A stretch of 64,000 nt of DNA from assembly GCF_937123735.1 (NCBI RefSeq), contig NZ_CAKZKL010000028.1:1-64000 (forward strand). The letters are read 5' to 3'. The notes under the pieces were generated by a model that worked only from the letters and a program-made list of their open reading frames with translations, did no database searches and had not been told where the DNA came from. This DNA comes from an uncultured Lentibacter sp. (GTDB taxonomy: Bacteria; Pseudomonadota; Alphaproteobacteria; Rhodobacterales; Rhodobacteraceae). The stretch's first letter is position 1. Each line of letters starts with the position of its first letter. The translations under genes and the position numbers were made by a program. Positions 44,424-53,238 of this stretch are shown piece by piece.

Positions 44424-45587
44424 ATGGCGGGTAATTCTGGCGGCCCTTGGGGCGGCGGCGGAAACGACAACGGGGATGACGGGCGCGATGTGCGGCCCAA
44501 TGGCGGGCGCAAGCCAGCCAATGACGCACAGCCGCAAATTCCCGAGATCGACGAATTGATGAAAAAAGGCCAGGAGCAGCTTCGGGTGCTCATGGGCGGT
44601 GGCGGTGGCAACCGCGGCGCCGGTGGTGGCAGTGGCGGCGATGGCCCTTCGCTCAACCGGGGCACAGTGGGCCTGGGTGTGTTGGTTGCGGTGGCGCTTT
44701 GGCTCTTCCAAAGTTTTTACACCGTCAAGCCGGAAGAACAATCGGTAGAGCTTTTCTTGGGCGAATGTAACAGCCCTTGCATTGGCAACCCCGGATTGAA
44801 CTTTGCGCCATGGCCTGTTGTGACGGCGGAAGTGATGCCGGTGACCCGTGAAAACACCGAAGACATTGGCGGCGGCACGGGCGCGGATGCGGGCCTGATG
44901 CTGACCGGGGATGAGAACATCGTCGATATTGATTTCCAGGTCGTTTGGAACATCAACAACGCCGAGGACTTCCTGTTCAACCTGCGCGAGCCGCAAACCA
45001 CCATCCGTGCGGTGTCAGAATCGGCCATGCGCGAGATCATTGCCCAAAGCGAGCTGGCCCCGATCCTCAACCGCGATCGTGGCCCGATTGCCGACCGTCT
45101 GAAAGACCTGATCCAGAACACGCTCGACAGCTATGACAGCGGTGTGAACATTGTGCGGGTGAACTTTGACAAGGCGGACCCGCCCGAGGAAGTGAAACAG
45201 GCCTTCTTTGCCGTGCAATCGGCCGAGCAGGACCGCGACAGGCTTGAAAAGCAGGCGGACGCCTATGCCAACACCGTATTGGCCGCCGCGCGCGGTGAGG
45301 CGGCGCAGGTTCTGGAAGAGGCCGAAGGCTACCGCGCCCTTGTTGTCAACGAAGCACAGGGGGAAGCCAGCCGCTTTTCGGCTGTTTTGACGGAATACAA
45401 CAAAGCGCCAGACGTGACCCGCAAGCGTCTTTATCTTGAGACGATGGAAGAAGTTCTGGGCAATGTGGACAAGATTATTGTCGATGACGGTGTTGGCGGC
45501 GGTGCGGGCGGAGGGGGCATTGTGCCTTACCTGCCGCTCAACGAGTTGCGCCGCAACACAGGCACTCAAACGGGAGGGAGCAACTGA
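44424..45587 (+). CDS. hflK: FtsH protease modulator HflK
   Basis: 387 residues. A Gly/Asn-rich cytoplasmic N-terminus (1-78) precedes one membrane helix (81-100, TVGLGVLVAVALWLFQSFYT) and a periplasmic SPFH/prohibitin domain, then a long coiled coil with many Ala/Glu (QDRDRLEKQADAYANTVLAAARGEAAQVLEEAEG). HflK and HflC form a cage around FtsH in the inner membrane. The stop shares a base with the hflC start (TGATG). The glycine repeats in the N-terminus are common in HflK. Confidence 0.95.
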   Translation: MAGNSGGPWGGGGNDNGDDGRDVRPNGGRKPANDAQPQIPEIDELMKKGQEQLRVLMGGGGGNRGAGGGSGGDGPSLNRGTVGLGVLVAVALWLFQSFYTVKPEEQSVELFLGECNSPCIGNPGLNFAPWPVVTAEVMPVTRENTEDIGGGTGADAGLMLTGDENIVDIDFQVVWNINNAEDFLFNLREPQTTIRAVSESAMREIIAQSELAPILNRDRGPIADRLKDLIQNTLDSYDSGVNIVRVNFDKADPPEEVKQAFFAVQSAEQDRDRLEKQADAYANTVLAAARGEAAQVLEEAEGYRALVVNEAQGEASRFSAVLTEYNKAPDVTRKRLYLETMEEVLGNVDKIIVDDGVGGGAGGGGIVPYLPLNELRRNTGTQTGGSN

Positions 45588-46465
45588 TGCGCGCCACAAC
45601 ATATATCTTGCCGGTGATTGTGCTGACGATTGCGGGCCTTCTGTCTTCGCTTTTCATTGTAGACGAGCGTGAAAAGGCGCTGGTGCTCCAGTTTGGCCGT
45701 TTGGTTGACATCAAGGAAGAGCCGGGGCTTGCCTTCAAGATCCCGCTCATCCAGGAGGTGATCCGCTATGACAACCGCATTCTGAGCCGTGATATTGCCC
45801 AGCTTCAGGTGACGCCGTCAGACGACCGCCGCCTCGAAGTCAATGCCTTCGCGCGTTACCGCATCAAAGATGTGGAACAGTTCCGCCAGGCAACCGGTGC
45901 GGGGGGAGATCAGGCGATTGAAGTGGCGGGCCGCCGGCTTGACTCGATCCTGCGCTCAGAGACCCGCGAAGTGCTCGGCACAGTGTCGTCAAATGACATT
46001 CTGAGCTCGGACCGGGCCGCGCTGATGCTGCGCATCCGCAACGGCGCCATTTCGGAGGCGCGTTCGCTGGGCATTGAGGTGATTGACGTGCGCCTCAAGC
46101 GCACGGACCTGCCCAATGCCAACCTTGCGGCGACATTCTCGCGGATGCAGGCGGAGCGCGAACGTGAGGCCGCTGACGAGATCGCCCGTGGTAACGAGGC
46201 TGCCCAGCGTGTGCGCGCACAGGCGGACAGAACCCGCGTGGAGATCACCTCGGATGCGCGCCGTCAGGCGGAAATCATCCGAGGCGAGGCCGATGCTTCG
46301 CGCAACGCGATTTTTGCCGAGGCGTATGGCGCTGATCAGGAGTTCTTCGAGTTCTACCGCTCATTGAACGCCTACCGGGGCGCGCTCACCGGCAACAACA
46401 CCAGCATGGTGATGTCGCCTGAGTCAGAGTTCTTCAACTATCTGAAGAACGAAGACGGCAAGTGA
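45587..46465 (+). CDS. hflC: FtsH protease modulator HflC
   Basis: 292 residues. A single N-terminal helix (YILPVIVLTIAGLLSSLFIV) is followed by the SPFH domain (DEREKALVLQFGRLVDIKEEPGLAFKIP, RILSRDIAQLQVTPSDDRRLEVNAFARYRI) and a coiled-coil region with RMQAEREREAADEIARGNEAAQRVRAQADR. It partners HflK to control FtsH. Starts on the last base of the hflK stop and ends on the first base of the next ATG (TGATG), so the trio is tightly coupled. Confidence 0.95.
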   Translation: MRATTYILPVIVLTIAGLLSSLFIVDEREKALVLQFGRLVDIKEEPGLAFKIPLIQEVIRYDNRILSRDIAQLQVTPSDDRRLEVNAFARYRIKDVEQFRQATGAGGDQAIEVAGRRLDSILRSETREVLGTVSSNDILSSDRAALMLRIRNGAISEARSLGIEVIDVRLKRTDLPNANLAATFSRMQAEREREAADEIARGNEAAQRVRAQADRTRVEITSDARRQAEIIRGEADASRNAIFAEAYGADQEFFEFYRSLNAYRGALTGNNTSMVMSPESEFFNYLKNEDGK

Positions 46466-46668
46466 TGACGATCTGGGCGACAGCCCTGCTGGCCCTCGGG
46501 CTGGTGTTACTTCTGGAGGGGCTGGTCTATGTGCTGGCCCCTTCGCTCGTTGAAGAGATGCTGCGGGCGCTGCGCGCCCTGCCGCCAGAGGCGCGGCGCA
46601 TGATTGGCGCGCTGATGATGGTCCTTGGGCTTTTGCTGGTCTGGGGCGCAAAGCAGCTTGGGGCCTGA
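46465..46668 (+). CDS. DUF2065 small membrane protein
   Basis: 67 residues, two membrane helices: MTIWATALLALGLVLLLEGLVYVLAPSLVEEM and RMIGALMMVLGLLLVWGAKQL. This is DUF2065, a short inner-membrane protein that often follows hflC. Function unknown, though the constant position after hflKC suggests a link to FtsH. It starts one base inside the hflC stop (TGATG). A 169-base gap with a possible promoter follows before degP. Confidence 0.85.
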   Translation: MTIWATALLALGLVLLLEGLVYVLAPSLVEEMLRALRALPPEARRMIGALMMVLGLLLVWGAKQLGA

Positions 46669-46710
46669 TCATGCGCGCTCGCCTGCTGTTTCACACAGGG
46701 GTCACGCATG

Positions 46711-46776
46711 TTCACGCGAGGGTGAAAGCCTGTGCGCGCAGTTTGCGTTGTCAAGAAAGAAACCTAAGTTAGATAT
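46711..46776 (+). promoter_or_regulatory. Possible degP promoter and small palindrome
   Basis: Upstream of degP are a palindrome TTCAC-N6-GTGAA (46711-46726) and a candidate -35 TTGTCA (46747-46752) with a TAGATA/TATAAG-like -10 about 16 bases on (46769-46776). The -35 has one mismatch from consensus; the -10 is poor. This suggests that degP can be transcribed separately from hflKC. Weak evidence. Confidence 0.3.
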
Positions 46777-46837
46777 AAGACATTGAACCCGCGCCAGAAC
46801 TGGCGTGGAATGATCACACGGGACAAAGGAGCATCGC

Positions 46838-48310
46838 GTGAGACAATCATATCAGACAGAGACACAATCGCGCCGCAACGAAGCGGGGCTTTGGCGCGGG
46901 TTTTGGCTTATGATGCTGGCCAGCGCTTTCGTGCTGGCCCAGGCGCTGGTGGCGCAGGCGCGCCCGGAGAGCTTTGCCGACCTGGCCGACAAGGTGAGCC
47001 CGGCGGTGGTGAACATCACCACCTCGACCATGGTAGCGCGCGGCACGGGGCCCGGGGCGATTGTGCCCGATGGCAGCCCTTTTGAAGAGTTCTTCCGGGA
47101 GTTTCAGGACCGCAACGGCCAGGGCAACCGCCCGCGCCGCTCTTCGGCGCTTGGTTCTGGGTTTGTGATCTCTGAAGATGGGTATATCGTGACCAACAAC
47201 CATGTGATCGACGGCGCTGACGAGGTGATCATCGAGTTTTTCTCCGGTGGCGAGCTGGAAGCCAAGGTGATTGGAACCGACCCCAAGACAGATATTGCCC
47301 TGCTCAAGGTTGAGAGTGATGCGCCGCTGGCGTTTGTGCCTTTTGGTGACAGCGACACCGCGCGCGTGGGCGATTGGGTCTTGGCGGTGGGCAACCCTCT
47401 TGGCCAAGGGTTCTCTGTGTCTGCGGGGATCATCAGCCAGCGCAACCGAGCACTTCAGGGCGCTTATGACGATTATATCCAGACAGATGCAGCCATCAAC
47501 CGGGGCAACTCGGGGGGGCCGCTCTTTAACATGGAGGGCGAGGTTGTCGGGGTGAATACCGCGATCCTCAGCCCCAATGGCGGCTCTATCGGGATCGGCT
47601 TTTCCATGGCCTCCAATGTGGTGACCCGTGTGGTGGCCCAGCTGCGCGACTTCGGGGAGACCCGTCGCGGCTGGCTTGGAGTGCGCATTCAGGATGTCGG
47701 CGATGATGTGGCCGAGGCCCTTGGGCTAGAGACCGCGGCTGGCGCGCTTGTAACGGATGTGCCTGAGGGGCCTGCAAAAGAGGCAGGGATGCAATCGGGC
47801 GACGTGATCTTGAGCTTTGACGGGGTTGATGTGGAAGACACCCGTGGGCTTGTGCGCACGGTTGGCAATGCGGATGTCGGCAAGACAGTGCGTGTGGTTG
47901 TGTTGCGCGAGGGCAAGACCAAGACCCTCAAAGTCACGCTTGGGCGGCGCGAAGAGGCGGAAAACGGCACATCCTCTGGCGAGGATGACACCGCTGAAGA
48001 GAGAGACACACAGGAGCTCGAACTGCTGGGGCTGACCCTCTCGCCGCTGAGCGACGAATTGCGCACACAGCTGGAGCTGTCGGCGCAGGCCTCTGGGCTG
48101 GTTGTCACGGATGTGCGCGAAGAGGCCGAGGCCTTTGAGAAAGGCTTGCGCGCGGGAGATCTTATCACCGAGGCGGGCCAACAAAAGGTTGCCACGATCG
48201 CCGAGTTTGAGGCCCGCGTGGCCGAGGCCAAGGAGGCGGGGCGCAAATCTCTGCTGCTATTGGTGCGCCGGGCGGGTGAGCCAAGGTTTGTGGCTCTGAC
48301 GCTGGAGTAG
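46838..48310 (+). CDS. degP: Periplasmic serine endoprotease DegP/DegQ-like (Do)
   Basis: 490 residues. A membrane-targeting start (GFWLMMLASAFVLAQALVAQA) is followed by a trypsin-like domain with His122, Asp152 and Ser225 (TNNHVID, KTDIALLK, RGNSGGP), a PDZ domain (about 270-360, RRGWLGVRIQDV) and a second PDZ (about 395-485) after an acidic linker GTSSGEDDTAEERD. It degrades or chaperones misfolded envelope proteins. The start is GTG 46838 with AAGGAG 7 bases upstream. It follows the hflKC group, an arrangement grouping envelope quality control. Confidence 0.95.
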   Translation: MRQSYQTETQSRRNEAGLWRGFWLMMLASAFVLAQALVAQARPESFADLADKVSPAVVNITTSTMVARGTGPGAIVPDGSPFEEFFREFQDRNGQGNRPRRSSALGSGFVISEDGYIVTNNHVIDGADEVIIEFFSGGELEAKVIGTDPKTDIALLKVESDAPLAFVPFGDSDTARVGDWVLAVGNPLGQGFSVSAGIISQRNRALQGAYDDYIQTDAAINRGNSGGPLFNMEGEVVGVNTAILSPNGGSIGIGFSMASNVVTRVVAQLRDFGETRRGWLGVRIQDVGDDVAEALGLETAAGALVTDVPEGPAKEAGMQSGDVILSFDGVDVEDTRGLVRTVGNADVGKTVRVVVLREGKTKTLKVTLGRREEAENGTSSGEDDTAEERDTQELELLGLTLSPLSDELRTQLELSAQASGLVVTDVREEAEAFEKGLRAGDLITEAGQQKVATIAEFEARVAEAKEAGRKSLLLLVRRAGEPRFVALTLE

Positions 48311-48330
48311 CGCTGCGCGGCAAGAAATTG

Positions 48331-48361
48331 GGCCGCCCCTGTTGTGTGGGGCGGCCTTTTT
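48331..48361 (+). terminator. Rho-independent terminator of degP
   Basis: A perfect stem GGCCGCCCC/GGGGCGGCC (48331-48339, 48348-48356) with an 8-base loop is followed by five T. It lies 21 bases after the degP stop and ends the rpiA-gor-hflKC-degP region. Confidence 0.92.
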
Positions 48362-48453
48362 AGCTTTGCAGGGTGTTTTGCAAATTCCGGAGTATGCGCC
48401 TTTGCCCCAAGAAGGCTGTGGGCCTGCAAGGAGATCGCGACGGGCGCTCAGGC

Positions 48454-48900
48454 TCACTCCGCGCGGCGGTTGAGCGCCACAGTGCCTAGCGCAAGGTCTG
48501 TGAGCCCCTGGCCACGGCTTTGGCTGGCCATCAGGATGATGGAGACAAGCTGCACCAAAAACATCATCCAGGACAGCGAATAGCCCAACGTGTGCAACAA
48601 GGCATGAGACAGGCCAAACGGCGCGCCCTGTGCTGTGCGAAACTCGATGGCCAGAAGGCGCATTCCCAAGGTGGCCGAGCCATTGGCCAGACAGATGACC
48701 CGATAGGCGAAATTTACCACCAGCCCGAGAAAGGGTAGAAAAAACAACCCTGTAAAGGCAGTGAACGGCAAGATAACAATAACGAGCGCCACAATGATGA
48801 GCGTATCAATCCCCCAGGCGAGCAACCGCTTGAGAGGCACATCGGCGTAAAATTCCGGCTGAAGCTGCGGGTCTGGCAAGAAGGGGGTGTTTTGGTCCAT
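48454..48900 (-). CDS. RDD-family membrane protein
   Basis: 148 residues. Helices LLAWGIDTLIIVALVIVILPFTAFTGLFFLPFLGLVV and YSLSWMMFLVQLVSIILMAS flank the RDD-type sequence (PLKRLLAWGIDTLI; ATLGMRLLAIEFRTAQG). RDD proteins are of varied or unknown function, some linked to sodium/proton exchange. The start codon at 48900 has GAGGAT upstream. It lies after the terminator of the DUF2852 gene on the same strand, so it is a separate unit. Confidence 0.85.
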   Translation of the reverse strand: MDQNTPFLPDPQLQPEFYADVPLKRLLAWGIDTLIIVALVIVILPFTAFTGLFFLPFLGLVVNFAYRVICLANGSATLGMRLLAIEFRTAQGAPFGLSHALLHTLGYSLSWMMFLVQLVSIILMASQSRGQGLTDLALGTVALNRRAE

Positions 48901-48914
48901 GGGATCCTCACTTG

Positions 48915-48950
48915 AAAAAGGTCTGACCCCGATATGCTCGGGGTCAGACC
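48915..48950 (-). terminator. Rho-independent terminator of the DUF2852 gene
   Basis: A perfect 13-bp stem GGTCTGACCCCGA with a 5-base loop (48920-48950) gives, on the minus strand, a run of five T. It stands 13 bases after the stop of the DUF2852 gene and 15 bases before the RDD start. The 13-bp arms are among the longest in the window. Confidence 0.88.
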
Positions 48951-48962
48951 GCTGGGCGGGGT

Positions 48963-49424
48963 TTAACCTTTTTGCGCCTCGCCAGAGGCGGCGGCATCTT
49001 CACTGTCGGCTTCAGCTTCGCTGTGCGCCAGATCGTCGGCCTCATGTGCTTGGGCGCGGTCGTTCATGAACTGGTCAAACTCTGCCTTGTCTTTGGCTTC
49101 GCGCAGACGCTCCAAAAAGGCCTCGAAGTTATGCTGCTCTTGCTCAAGGCGGCGCAGTGTTTCGTCTTTGTAGGCGTCAAACGCCGAGTTGCCTGAGGGC
49201 CGCAGGCTGCGCAGATGGCTGCGGCGCGCACAGCTTCCTTTGCGTCCGCCCATCCGCTTTGTGAAGATCATATAGGCCAGAAGCGCCAGGCCCACGGGCC
49301 AGAAGACGATAAATCCCAGCACCATGGCCGCGATCCAGGCACCTTTGCCTTTGGCATCCAACCAGGCTTCGGCACGGGCAAACCAGCCTTGAGACGCTGG
49401 GGTGAAAGAGGCGGTGGGGGTCAT
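48963..49424 (-). CDS. DUF2852 membrane protein
   Basis: 153 residues. The pattern AWLDAKGKGAWIAAMVLGFIVFWPVGLALLAYMIFTKRMG is the DUF2852 membrane segment; it is followed by SGNSAFDAYKDETLRRLEQEQHNFEAFLERLREAKDKAEFDQFMNDR, a charged helix conserved in the family, and an acidic tail (about 130-153). The function is unknown. The ATG at 49424 has AAGGAT 7 bases upstream; the longer frame has no such site. It occurs widely in Rhodobacterales. A strong terminator follows. Confidence 0.85.
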   Translation of the reverse strand: MTPTASFTPASQGWFARAEAWLDAKGKGAWIAAMVLGFIVFWPVGLALLAYMIFTKRMGGRKGSCARRSHLRSLRPSGNSAFDAYKDETLRRLEQEQHNFEAFLERLREAKDKAEFDQFMNDRAQAHEADDLAHSEAEADSEDAAASGEAQKG

Positions 49425-49514
49425 GGTGTGATCCTTTTCTAAAATGTTAACTCTGTTTACATCCCCAATATTGGGGTGGAGGGGCATTTGCGCAAGGGTT
49501 AATGTAAATCTTTT

Positions 49515-49991
49515 TTACATTTGCGTATTTTCCAAAATAAAATCAGAGAGTTGCGCGCCCGATTTTTGCAATAGCCGGGCCGGCGCCATGCTGAAAACAT
49601 GGCGCGGCGTGCCGGCAGCGGCCCAGACCGTTGCAAAATCCATCAGCCGCGTGTCAAAGAAACTGCGGATCGCGCTTATATGGGCGATCGGGGCCACGCC
49701 GCCAATTGCGAAGCCGGTTTGGGCCCGCACAAGGGCAGCCTCGGCCCGCAGAAGGGGCTCGCGCGCCAGGGTGGCGGCTTTTGTCGGGCAGACCTGATTG
49801 CCCCCGGCCGTGATGAACAGGAGCGCTTCGCCCGAGTTTTGGCCCTGAAAGATGATCGACTTTGCGATCTGGTCGCGCTCAACGCCCAGTTCGGCTGCGG
49901 CTTGCTGGGCGGTTTTGGCCTCTGCGGTTTCGCGGATTTCACTCTCCTCGCCCCCCAGTGCGGCGCGCACGCGTTTGAGACTTTTTGACAT
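49515..49991 (-). CDS. YbaK/EbsC-family aminoacyl-tRNA deacylase-like protein
   Basis: 158 residues with the YbaK/ProX fold: LKRVRAALGGEESEIRETAEAKTAQQAAAELGVERDQIAKSIIFQ and ALLFITAGGNQVCPTKAATLA. This family hydrolyses mischarged Cys- or Ala-tRNA-Pro. The key lysine lies in AKSIIF (IAKSI). The ATG at 49991 has AGG 5 bases upstream. It is divergent from glnE with 54 bases between start codons. Substrate within the family cannot be told. Confidence 0.85.
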   Translation of the reverse strand: MSKSLKRVRAALGGEESEIRETAEAKTAQQAAAELGVERDQIAKSIIFQGQNSGEALLFITAGGNQVCPTKAATLAREPLLRAEAALVRAQTGFAIGGVAPIAHISAIRSFFDTRLMDFATVWAAAGTPRHVFSMAPARLLQKSGAQLSDFILENTQM

Positions 49992-50045
49992 GTCCACCTC
50001 GCTGTTGGTGATTGACGCCGCCAGAGCTGCGGCGCATCTTTAAGT

Positions 50046-52832
50046 ATGGAATTTGTGCAGAAAATCACCCGCCTGCCAAGGGCTTATGACCCGGACCGCG
50101 GCGCAGAAGGCGGGCGGCTTTTTGGCCAGCTTTCCGGCGATTTGGCAGCACTTGTGCGCGGCGCGGCGGGCTGTAGCCCCTATCTGTTATCCTTGATGAC
50201 GCGTGAAGCTGACTGGATGGCGCGCGCATTTGAGGCCCCTGAAACAGCCCTTTCACAAGAGTTTGCCCGGCTGCACAGGGTTGCGCCGGGCGATCTGGGC
50301 AGCGCGCTTCGCCAGGCCAAGAAGCGGGTGGCGCTGCTCACCGCATTGGCCGATCTTGCCGGGGTTTGGACGCTTGAAGAGGTCACCCGGGCGCTCACCG
50401 AGTTTGCAGATCTGGCGGTGCAGCTCAGTTTGCGCGCCACTGTCGGGGCCGAGATCCGGCGGGGCAAATTGCCCGGCATGGGGGAGGCCGATCTTGAGAC
50501 GCTGGGCGGGATGTTTGTGCTCTGCATGGGCAAAATGGGCGCCCATGAGCTCAATTATTCTTCTGATATCGACCTTATCTGCCTGTTTGACGAGACCCGT
50601 TTTGAGCGCACAGAGTTTTTTGAGGCGCGCAAGAGCTTTATCAAAGCAACCCGCGCCATGAGCGCCATGCTCAACGACAGAACGGCGGAGGGCTATGTTT
50701 TTCGCACCGATTTGCGGTTGCGGCCCGATCCGGCTGTGACCCCCGTGTGCATGGCGGCGGAGGCCGCAGAGCGCTATTATGAAAGCCTCGGGCGCACATG
50801 GGAGCGCGCGGCTTATATCAAGGCGCGCTGTGGGGTGGGCGATGTGGGGGCGGGCGAGGCTTTTCTGGAAACGCTGCGCCCTTTTGTGTGGCGCAAGCAT
50901 CTCGATTTTGCGGCCATCGAAGATGCGCACAATATGCGGCTGCGCATTCGCGCGCACAAAGGTCTGGGGGGCAAGATTGACCTTCTGGGTCACAACATGA
51001 AGCTCGGGCGCGGGGGTATTCGCGAGATCGAGTTTTTCACCCAGACCCGCCAGCTCATCTCCGGTGGGCGCGACCCTGAGTTGCGCTTGCGCGCCACGGT
51101 GCCGTCTCTTGGGGTGCTGGCCCAGAAGGGGTGGGTGCCAGAGGAGGTTGCCGGGGTGCTGAGCGCACATTATCGCGCGCACCGCGAGGTGGAGCATCGT
51201 GTGCAGATGATCGGCGATCAGCAAACGCATCTCTTGCCCAATTCGGCGGACGGTATGGAGCAGCTTGCGGCCTTCATGGGGCGGGAGCGCGCCGAGCTTG
51301 AGCGCGACCTGCGCGCGCGGCTGGAGGAGGTGCACGCGCTGACCGAGGGCTTCTTTGCCCCAGATGCGATTGCCCCGGAGCCGGACCTGCCGGAGCTGGA
51401 TGGGCAGGTCATTTCCCGCTGGCCCAGCTATGCAGCCCTGCGCTCGGAGCGCGGCACGCAGATTTTTGGCCGCCTGAAGCCGGATATTTTGCGCGCTTTG
51501 GCGAAATCTTCCGATCCTCATGCCGCGCTTTTGGCGTTTGATGGGTTTCTGGCGGGCTTGCCTGCCGGGGTTCAGCTTTTCTCGCTGTTTGAGGCCAATC
51601 CGCAGCTTGTGGACCTGGTTGTGGACATTGTCAGCACCGCGCCGGCGCTGGCGGGGTATCTGAGCCGGAACGCCGGGGTTTTTGATGCGGTGATCGGGGG
51701 TGGTTTCTTTGCTGATTGGCCGGGTGTGGCGGCTCTGGCATCTGAGCTCTCCGCACAGCTCGCAGCGGAGGAGGACTACGAGCGCAAGCTTGATCTGGCC
51801 CGCCGCTGGCGCAAGGAGTGGCATTTTCGGGTGGGTGTGCATTTCTTGCGCGGGCTGACGGGGGCTGAGGAAGCCAGCACGCAATATGCCGCGCTCGCCG
51901 AGGCGGCTCTCAAAGCGCTCTGGCCCGCCGTTGTGGCCCAGTTTTCCAGCAAATACGGGCCGCCCCCAGGCAAGGGCGCTGCGGTGATCGGCATGGGGTC
52001 TCTTGGGGCCGGGCGGCTCACCAGCAGTTCCGATCTTGATATTATCGTGATCTACGAGGCCGATGGGGCCGAGATGTCGCAGGGGCGGCGCCCTTTGGCG
52101 ACCCGGCCTTATTATGCACGCCTCACCCAGGCGCTTGTGACAGCTGTGAATGCCCCCATGGCCGAGGGGCGGCTTTATGAGCTGGACATGCGGCTGCGCC
52201 CATCTGGCAACCAGGGGCCGGTGGCGACAAGCTGGCCGGCTTTTCAGGCCTATCAGCAAGACGAGGCCTGGCTTTGGGAGCATCTTGCGCTGGTGCGGGC
52301 GCGGCCGGTTTGCGGGCTTGAGAGCCTGGGGGCAAAGTTTCGGGCATTTCGGGAGGCCCTCTTGGTTGAAAAGGGCCAAGACCTTGCCCGCACGCGGCAG
52401 GGCGTGGCCGAGATGCGCGCCAAGATTGCGGCTGCCAAGGCCCCCAACGGTGTTTGGGATGCCAAGATCGGGCCGGGGCGGTTGCAGGATATAGAGCTGT
52501 TTTCACAGATGGGCGCGCTCAGCGCGGGCTCTGCCAGCTTGCGGGTGCAAGCCGGGCTGAAAGGGCTGCTCAGCGCCGGGATTGTGGACAAGGCGGCCGT
52601 TGACAGCCTGATGCACGCCTACCGCCAGCTTTGGGCGGTGAATTTGAGCACACGGTTTTTATCGGACAAACCCTTTGAGGCCGAGAGGGCAAGCGAGGGG
52701 GCCAGCCAGCTTTTGTTGCGCGAAACGGGTGCAAAAAGCCTTGTCTCTCTGGCCACAGAGCTGCAAGGTTTGGCGCAGACAGCTGCGGCTGTGATTGACA
52801 AAGCCTTGCAAGGAGCTGGCAATGAAGGGTGA
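50046..52832 (+). CDS. glnE: Glutamine synthetase adenylyltransferase/deadenylyltransferase
   Basis: 928 residues, full length. It adenylylates and deadenylylates glutamine synthetase in response to PII, the nitrogen status switch. The two nucleotidyltransferase domains are visible: GKMGAHELNYSSDIDLICLFD (about 161-180) and GMGSLGAGRLTSSSDLDIIVIYE (about 648-670). The N-terminal helical part and the GIREIEFFTQTRQLI motif are in place. No clear ribosome site precedes ATG 50046, so the gene may use a short leader. It overlaps the next small gene by 11 bases. Confidence 0.96.
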   Translation: MEFVQKITRLPRAYDPDRGAEGGRLFGQLSGDLAALVRGAAGCSPYLLSLMTREADWMARAFEAPETALSQEFARLHRVAPGDLGSALRQAKKRVALLTALADLAGVWTLEEVTRALTEFADLAVQLSLRATVGAEIRRGKLPGMGEADLETLGGMFVLCMGKMGAHELNYSSDIDLICLFDETRFERTEFFEARKSFIKATRAMSAMLNDRTAEGYVFRTDLRLRPDPAVTPVCMAAEAAERYYESLGRTWERAAYIKARCGVGDVGAGEAFLETLRPFVWRKHLDFAAIEDAHNMRLRIRAHKGLGGKIDLLGHNMKLGRGGIREIEFFTQTRQLISGGRDPELRLRATVPSLGVLAQKGWVPEEVAGVLSAHYRAHREVEHRVQMIGDQQTHLLPNSADGMEQLAAFMGRERAELERDLRARLEEVHALTEGFFAPDAIAPEPDLPELDGQVISRWPSYAALRSERGTQIFGRLKPDILRALAKSSDPHAALLAFDGFLAGLPAGVQLFSLFEANPQLVDLVVDIVSTAPALAGYLSRNAGVFDAVIGGGFFADWPGVAALASELSAQLAAEEDYERKLDLARRWRKEWHFRVGVHFLRGLTGAEEASTQYAALAEAALKALWPAVVAQFSSKYGPPPGKGAAVIGMGSLGAGRLTSSSDLDIIVIYEADGAEMSQGRRPLATRPYYARLTQALVTAVNAPMAEGRLYELDMRLRPSGNQGPVATSWPAFQAYQQDEAWLWEHLALVRARPVCGLESLGAKFRAFREALLVEKGQDLARTRQGVAEMRAKIAAAKAPNGVWDAKIGPGRLQDIELFSQMGALSAGSASLRVQAGLKGLLSAGIVDKAAVDSLMHAYRQLWAVNLSTRFLSDKPFEAERASEGASQLLLRETGAKSLVSLATELQGLAQTAAAVIDKALQGAGNEG

Positions 52833-53094
52833 TATCTATGACCCAAAGGCGCTGATTTCAGAGGCCTATAAGATTGAGGGGATCACCCCGTCAGAATGTC
52901 GTTCGATCTTTTTGGATTGGGCGCTGAGCCTGCCGGAACAGATGGACCAGCGAGACACCATTGCGCTGCTCTTGGGCCGTCATGCGCTTGAGGGCCACCC
53001 GATGACACAGGTGCTGCAAGAGGGGCTCGAAGTGATGAGTGCCCCACGCCGCCGCGGCGGCTGGCAAGGGCGCAACCGCGCAAAATTGTCATAA
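52822..53094 (+). CDS. Conserved small protein overlapping glnE
   Basis: 90 residues: MKGDIYDPKALISEAYKIEGITPSECRSIFLDWALSLPEQMDQRDTIALLLGRH, then a basic C-terminus (RRRGGWQGRNR). The helical pattern EAYKIEGI and CRSIFLDWAL appears conserved in alphaproteobacteria, though I know no function. ATG 52822 has AAGGAG 6 bases upstream, inside the glnE end, and overlaps it by 11 bases, so it is translated with glnE. A role in nitrogen control is only a guess by context. Confidence 0.65.
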   Translation: MKGDIYDPKALISEAYKIEGITPSECRSIFLDWALSLPEQMDQRDTIALLLGRHALEGHPMTQVLQEGLEVMSAPRRRGGWQGRNRAKLS

Positions 53095-53238
53095 AATAAC
53101 TGAAAATTTCGGTTTTTTGCCGGCGCACAGGGGGGGCTGACCCCACCTTTTCCCTGATCTTGCCTTAAAGAGGTCGTATTCCAAGCGCAGAGTCCGCTCT
53201 AAGGAGCAACTGGGCATTCTGGCCCAAGGAGACTGGAT

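Noticed and set aside
53098..53120. AACTGAAA/TTTCGGTT stem with a T-run after the gene following glnE
   Set aside because: The arms contain a mismatch and are A/T-rich; too weak to call a terminator.
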